64,000 nt of DNA, from contig DASSRK010000160.1 in the NCBI GenBank assembly GCA_035701825.1, positions 16,839-80,838 of the forward strand. Direction: 5' to 3'. Source of the DNA: CADEED01 sp035701825 (GTDB lineage Bacteria; Pseudomonadota; Gammaproteobacteria; Steroidobacterales; Steroidobacteraceae). The notes under the pieces are model-generated. The model did not search any database. It was given only the letters and a program-made list of their open reading frames with translations, and was not told the DNA's origin. The number at the start of each line of letters is the position of its first letter. Positions within the stretch are counted from its first letter, which is position 1. Position numbers and translations under genes: made by a program. Of this stretch, positions 60,342 to 64,000 are shown piece after piece.

Positions 60342-61054
60342 TGGAAGACGGTGCCCGGCCGGCAAACCGGCAAGACCGGCGCGCCGAAGTAGTTTTGCCG
60401 GTTAGCCGGCCCGGCACCGTCCTGAAGGCCGATGTGTTCGGAACGATTACGCGCATCGGCGATACGGTGGTGCGTGATACGGCGGGTGCGCGCTGGTGGG
60501 CGTGGCCGATCGCCCGCCACCTGCTGAATCGCGAGCGCCGCGCGTTGCTGCGGATGGCGGAGCACCCCGGCATCCCGCCGCTGCTGGCATCCTCCCGCGG
60601 CCAGCTGGCTCGCGGCTGGATCGAAGCCACGCCGATGCACCTGGCCAAACCTCGTGATGCCGCCTATTTCCGCGCCGCCGCGCGATTGCTGCGCCAGCTG
60701 CACACCGCCCGGATCGTCCACAACGATCTGGCCAAGGAGACCAACTGGCTGGTGACGCCCGACGGCCGCCCCGCGCTGGTCGACTTCCAGCTCGCGATGA
60801 CCCTCGACCGACGCCGCGGCGCGCTCGCCCGCGCGCTGGGCCACGACGACCTGCGCCACCTCCTCAAGCACAAGCGCTCCTATCTACCCCAGCTGCTGAC
60901 GGCGCGCGAGAAGCGCATCCTCGCGAGGCCTTCCTGGTTCGCGCGCGGCTGGATGGCGACCGGCAAGCGCGCCTACCGGTTCATCACGCGGCGGATCCTG
61001 CACTGGCAGGACCGCGAAGGCGCGGGCGATCGCAGCGCCCGCCCGCCGCGCTGA
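60341..61054 (+). CDS. Small RIO/APH-like kinase
   Basis: The ATG at 60341 overlaps the previous stop (TGATG-type overlap), giving 237 residues. A GTG at 60434 with GAAGG upstream is also possible and would exclude the repeat. The kinase core carries IVHNDLAKETNWLVTP (catalytic HND at 127-129 from the ATG) and GRPALVDFQLAMTLDRR (Mg-binding Asp). The N-terminal lobe is short, as in RIO/lipopolysaccharide-kinase-like enzymes. The target is unknown. Coupling to a phospholipid reacylation gene hints at a membrane or lipid substrate. Confidence 0.82.
   Translation: MEDGARPANRQDRRAEVVLPVSRPGTVLKADVFGTITRIGDTVVRDTAGARWWAWPIARHLLNRERRALLRMAEHPGIPPLLASSRGQLARGWIEATPMHLAKPRDAAYFRAAARLLRQLHTARIVHNDLAKETNWLVTPDGRPALVDFQLAMTLDRRRGALARALGHDDLRHLLKHKRSYLPQLLTAREKRILARPSWFARGWMATGKRAYRFITRRILHWQDREGAGDRSARPPR
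60346..60422. repeat. Palindromic repeat, variant copy 3 (77 bp)
   Basis: Two 28-base arms (60346-60373 and 60395-60422) are inverted copies with three mismatches. They begin AGACGGTGCCCGGCCGGCAA and share the AGACGGTGCC terminus with copies 1 and 2, but differ inside. Unlike the others, it lies between co-directional genes and overlaps the possible N-terminus of the kinase. Confidence 0.85.
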
Positions 61055-61060
61055 GCGCGG

Positions 61061-61684
61061 CTACAACACCTGCCGCGGCCGGATCGTGATCCGGAATTTG
61101 TTGCCCTTGGGGCTGGTGACGTTCACTTCCGCGGTGGTGTCGTTCGCGGCCAGCAAGCGCGGTTCGGCCACCTCCACCCACTTGCTGCCGGAAGGCTCCT
61201 CCACGCGGATGGACAGCAGGATCTGTCCCTGCTGCGTCACCGCCGGATTCACGAACACGCGCACCTGCCCTTCGAGCCGGATCTCGGCGGACCGGCCCTC
61301 GGTGGCGACGACCTGGCTCTGGCTGAGCTTGGCGTCGTTCATGGTCACGCCGACATCCAGCTGCACGTCGCCCGCCCGTGCATCGCGCGTGAACAGCGCA
61401 CCGAGCGCCACCACCGCGGACGCGGCGACGGCCGCGTAACGCCAGCCGCGCACCCGGCGCGCCGGAACCTGGATCGCAGGTCCGGGCTGCGCGCGCAGCG
61501 CCGCGACCTCGAGCTCGAACACGGACGCCAGAGCACGCAGGGTTTCCAGCGACGCCGAGCCCGAAGTTTCCACGCGCTGCACTGTTCGCAGGGAAAGGCC
61601 TGCCGCCGCCGCGAGATGCTCCTGGCTCCAGGCCCGCCGCTCGCGCTCCGCTTTCACCCGATTCGAATCGATCTGCATGTCCAT
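61061..61684 (-). CDS. XRE helix-turn-helix protein with a transmembrane segment and periplasmic domain
   Basis: This 207-residue protein has an XRE/Cro helix-turn-helix at about residues 10-60 (WSQEHLAAAAGLSLRTVQRVE), a Pro-rich linker, and one hydrophobic helix (WRYAAVAASAVVALGALF). A C-terminal domain carries VQLDVGVTMNDAKLSQSQVV and AEVNVTSPKGNKFRITIRPR. It is therefore a membrane-anchored DNA-binding protein with an extracytoplasmic sensory part, a layout reminiscent of RodZ-like or anti-sigma-like sensors. It is convergent with the kinase. No cognate target is obvious. Confidence 0.85.
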   Translation of the reverse strand: MDMQIDSNRVKAERERRAWSQEHLAAAAGLSLRTVQRVETSGSASLETLRALASVFELEVAALRAQPGPAIQVPARRVRGWRYAAVAASAVVALGALFTRDARAGDVQLDVGVTMNDAKLSQSQVVATEGRSAEIRLEGQVRVFVNPAVTQQGQILLSIRVEEPSGSKWVEVAEPRLLAANDTTAEVNVTSPKGNKFRITIRPRQVL

Positions 61685-61777
61685 CGACGCGTCCTCCGTG
61701 TGTGACGTCGGAGAGATTCAAGCCCGAGGCGCGTCGCGGCTACGACATTACTACGCCAGCCGGGTGCCAGTCTTGCG

Positions 61778-63109
61778 TCATGCCACGCGCTGGGACGGCG
61801 CTCGCGCGCGCCGGCACTCCGCCCAGTCGATGGCCGCCCAGCGATTTCGGGCGACGAATCGCAGCACCAGGACCACGACGGCCAGCAGCGCCTCCAGGGT
61901 GACGACGGCGGTGATGTCCGGACCGCCTCTCTCGAGCATCAACGGCAACGTCATGAGGGTCAGCATGAGCACGATACCGAGCAGCGCCTCCTGCCAGCGC
62001 AGGCCGCGCGTGGTCATGAGCCCCAGGTAGGTGCTCGAAGCTGTGCCGAGGATCAGCAGCGGCAAGCCCGCGGCGAGGAACTCCACCGGGAGTCGTTCAT
62101 AGGCGCCAATCCCGAGCATCAGCACCAGCAGCGCGCCCAGCACGAAGTTGTTGTGGCGTGCGAAGGCCGCTTCGACCCGCCGGAACAGTTCGGCGCGCGA
62201 CCAGCCTCCGCGTAGCCAGAGCACGCGGCTGCGCTCGGCTGCCTGGCCTGCGACTGCGCCCGTTACCGTGCTGAAAATCGTCAGGATGTAGAGCCAGACC
62301 GCGGGCGACATCTTCTCGATACGGGCCGCGAGAAAAACCGGGACCAGCAATGCGCCGACATATACCCAGGGGTTGTGGGTCCCCAGCATCAGGTCGATCT
62401 CCTTGCCGGCGCTGCGCAACTCCTTCGCCCGCGGTTCCAGGCCCGGGATCCAGGATCCCGGCCCTCGAACCTGCAACTTCGACCTGGCGAGAAAAATCGC
62501 ACTGAAGACCAGCCATGCCACCAGCAGCTTCACCAGGTTGTCTCGCAGGCTGGCGTCGAGCTCGGTCATTTCGCGCGGGGGGATCAGCACCATGATGACG
62601 ATGACTACCAGGGCCTTGGAGAATCCGGCGGAGTTGCGCTGACTGGTCAGGAACCACATGGCGAGGTACAGCCAGCCGGCGAGAATGCAGAACGCGGTGT
62701 AGAACACCAATGAGATGTGGATGAGGAAGGAGCGCAGTGCGGCATCGGTCGCCAGCCTCGACACCTGCCCGATCACGCCGTTGATGCCGAACGCGCCCAG
62801 CAATCCCGTGGGCAGCGACACAACCGCCACCGTCAACACGATGCTCGACAACAGCTTCACGCGCCCCACGGGCAGCAGGCGCGCCGCCTGGCCCTGCGAG
62901 AGCCTCCCCGCGAGGAGCGGCATGTTCGAACTACCCAGGAAGAGCGCCAGCTGGCCAACCATCGCGAACGCCAGCATGTGTTCGGCTGGCCCGCGTCGGG
63001 CGATCACCCAGGCCGCGACCAGGCACGACGCGAGGCCTCCAGCGGAGAACACGCACGCCAGGCGCGTACTGGTGAAGTAAGTGAACACGAGTCGTGCGAC
63101 GGCGCTCAT
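61778..63109 (-). CDS. ABC transporter membrane protein
   Basis: This 443-residue protein has ten or more hydrophobic segments, such as LVAAWVIARRGPAEHMLAFA, ISLVFYTAFCILAGWLYLAM and AVWLYILTIFSTVTGAVAGQ. Short cytoplasmic loops are rich in Arg. The ATG overlaps the stop of the ATPase gene by four bases (ATGA), so the two form one transporter. The substrate is unknown. The type matches ABC-2-like exporters such as YtrC-type or bacteriocin-immunity pumps. Confidence 0.83.
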   Translation of the reverse strand: MSAVARLVFTYFTSTRLACVFSAGGLASCLVAAWVIARRGPAEHMLAFAMVGQLALFLGSSNMPLLAGRLSQGQAARLLPVGRVKLLSSIVLTVAVVSLPTGLLGAFGINGVIGQVSRLATDAALRSFLIHISLVFYTAFCILAGWLYLAMWFLTSQRNSAGFSKALVVIVIMVLIPPREMTELDASLRDNLVKLLVAWLVFSAIFLARSKLQVRGPGSWIPGLEPRAKELRSAGKEIDLMLGTHNPWVYVGALLVPVFLAARIEKMSPAVWLYILTIFSTVTGAVAGQAAERSRVLWLRGGWSRAELFRRVEAAFARHNNFVLGALLVLMLGIGAYERLPVEFLAAGLPLLILGTASSTYLGLMTTRGLRWQEALLGIVLMLTLMTLPLMLERGGPDITAVVTLEALLAVVVLVLRFVARNRWAAIDWAECRRARAPSQRVA

Positions 63110-63984
63110 CGGTGCAATTCCAGGAAGATCTCCTCGAGGGCGAGCGATTCCACTTCCACTTTCACGGCGTGCGCGGCTTCGAGCGACTGCTGCAGTTCCG
63201 TCCTCCAGTCGCGTACCACCGCGGTCGCGAAGCCCGCGTCGCGGCGCACGGAAATCGCGCCCGGCACCTCGATGTGCGCGATGGCTTCGGCGGCTCCGCG
63301 GATGTGCAGCCTGGCCACGGATTCCTTGAGTGAATCGAGATCTCCCTGCCAGTCGAGCTTGCCGTTCTTGAGGATCCAGATGCGGTTCGCGAGGCGCTCG
63401 ATGTCGGACACGATGTGCGAGGAGAAGATGATGGAGCGCTCGCCGTCGGCCGACGCCTCCACGAGTTGCTCGAGGAATTGCCGGCGCGCCAGGGGATCGA
63501 GGCTCGCCACGGGCTCGTCCAGCACCAGCAGGTGAGGCCGATGGCCGAATGCCAGCAGGATCGAAAGCTTCTGCCGCTCACCCACGGACAGGCTCTTGAT
63601 CCTCGCACCCGTGTTGACGCTCCATTCACGGCACAGACGCTCGATGAATTCGCCGTCCCAGTGCGCATAGAACGATTCGATGACCCGCAGCTGGTCTGCG
63701 ACCGTCAGCTGGTCGAGTAGTTCGTCCTGCTGGGGCACGAAGCCAACGCGCGACTTCACCTCGCCCGGAAGCTGCAGGCTCGGGTGGCCGAAGAGCGTCA
63801 CGCCGCCCGCGCTGGGTGGCGTGAAGCCCAGCATCAGTTCCAGCAGCGTGGTCTTGCCGGCGCCGTTCTTGCCCAGCACCCCGATCACGTCGCCCGGCGC
63901 GATCTCGAAGGACAGGTCGTCGATCACGCGCCGTGCGCCGAAGGACTTGCTGAGATGTGACCCCTGTACGGTTGCCTCAGGCAT
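63106..63984 (-). CDS. ABC transporter ATP-binding protein
   Basis: This 292-residue protein has Walker A GVLGKNGAGKTTLLELMLG, Q-loop VGFVPQQDELL, signature LSVGERQKLSILLA, Walker B LLVLDEP and switch His in IIFSSHIVSDIER. GGGAG lies seven bases before the ATG. It pairs with the downstream permease. Further genes of the operon (for example a GntR regulator, usual in YtrB-like systems) would lie past the window edge. Confidence 0.96.
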   Translation of the reverse strand: MPEATVQGSHLSKSFGARRVIDDLSFEIAPGDVIGVLGKNGAGKTTLLELMLGFTPPSAGGVTLFGHPSLQLPGEVKSRVGFVPQQDELLDQLTVADQLRVIESFYAHWDGEFIERLCREWSVNTGARIKSLSVGERQKLSILLAFGHRPHLLVLDEPVASLDPLARRQFLEQLVEASADGERSIIFSSHIVSDIERLANRIWILKNGKLDWQGDLDSLKESVARLHIRGAAEAIAHIEVPGAISVRRDAGFATAVVRDWRTELQQSLEAAHAVKVEVESLALEEIFLELHR

Positions 63985-64000
63985 CGTCGTTCTCCCAATT

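Noticed and set aside
1..64000. CRISPR arrays, tRNA, rRNA, integron or prophage genes
   Set aside because: No regularly spaced direct repeats, tRNA-like cloverleaf or integrase/transposase were seen on reading. The only repeats are the three palindromes.

Overview
The window is GC-rich, gene-dense bacterial chromosome with codons ending mostly in G or C. Its gene types are TonB-dependent and Tat-exported systems, PQQ and molybdenum redox enzymes, an Aas-like LplT/PlsC fusion, MsrA, and a YecR-like lipoprotein pair. They suggest an aerobic, free-living Gammaproteobacterium of the Steroidobacterales/Nevskiales/Xanthomonadales kind. That placement is inferred from gene content only. I saw no rRNA, tRNA, CRISPR array, phage gene or transposase.

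Layout. 1-3.7 kb: a truncated CPA2 cation/proton antiporter, then a MASE1 histidine kinase with a FixJ-type response regulator. 4.0-14.5 kb (leftward): one compact operon for a trans-envelope machine. It holds a TolQ/ExbB-type channel, two ExbD/TolR proteins, a TonB/AgmX-like transducer, two very large periplasmic repeat proteins, three other exported proteins and a small protein of unknown function. 14.7-20.1 kb (leftward): a terminator-bounded set of three exported proteins (Tat-exported DUF1501-like, LamG plus CxxCH lipoprotein, CxxCH protein). 20.4-27.5 kb (rightward, divergent): a propeller plus two-heme lipoprotein, two tandem outer-membrane barrels, a TlpA thioredoxin, DUF4266, DUF3570 and a DUF4136-like protein. 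A convergent ApbE flavin transferase follows. The ExbB/ExbD/AgmX/TPR/barrel set resembles the core of the Myxococcus Agl-Glt motor. Here it is interleaved with c-type cytochromes, thioredoxins and a flavin transferase. It is the best candidate for an undescribed system in the window.

28.7-46.3 kb: mixed accessory genes. They include a SYLF lipid-binding protein, a dienelactone hydrolase, a barrel, an orphan winged-helix/BTAD-like fragment, a papain-like protease, a CadC-like TPR regulator, an AAC(6')-type acetyltransferase, and an alpha/beta hydrolase lacking its serine. Further on are a CPBP protease, an amidohydrolase, a Tat-exported molybdenum hydroxylase, and a TetR regulator with a nearby palindrome.

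46.6-55.2 kb: a probable catabolic island with a Tat sulfatase, a TonB-dependent receptor, a Tat-exported NAD-epimerase-like protein, an SRPBCC protein, a PQQ dehydrogenase with an internal heme domain, and a ThuA-like protein. 55.3-64 kb: DUF4184, MsrA, an isoprenylcysteine-methyltransferase-like protein, a TPR protein, the LplT-PlsC fusion, a small kinase, an XRE membrane regulator, and an ABC exporter at the edge.

A family of palindromic repeats ending in GACGGTGCC/GGCACCGTC occurs three times (27.5, 39.6 and 60.3 kb). Two copies lie exactly between convergent genes. The third lies at the start of a coding sequence.
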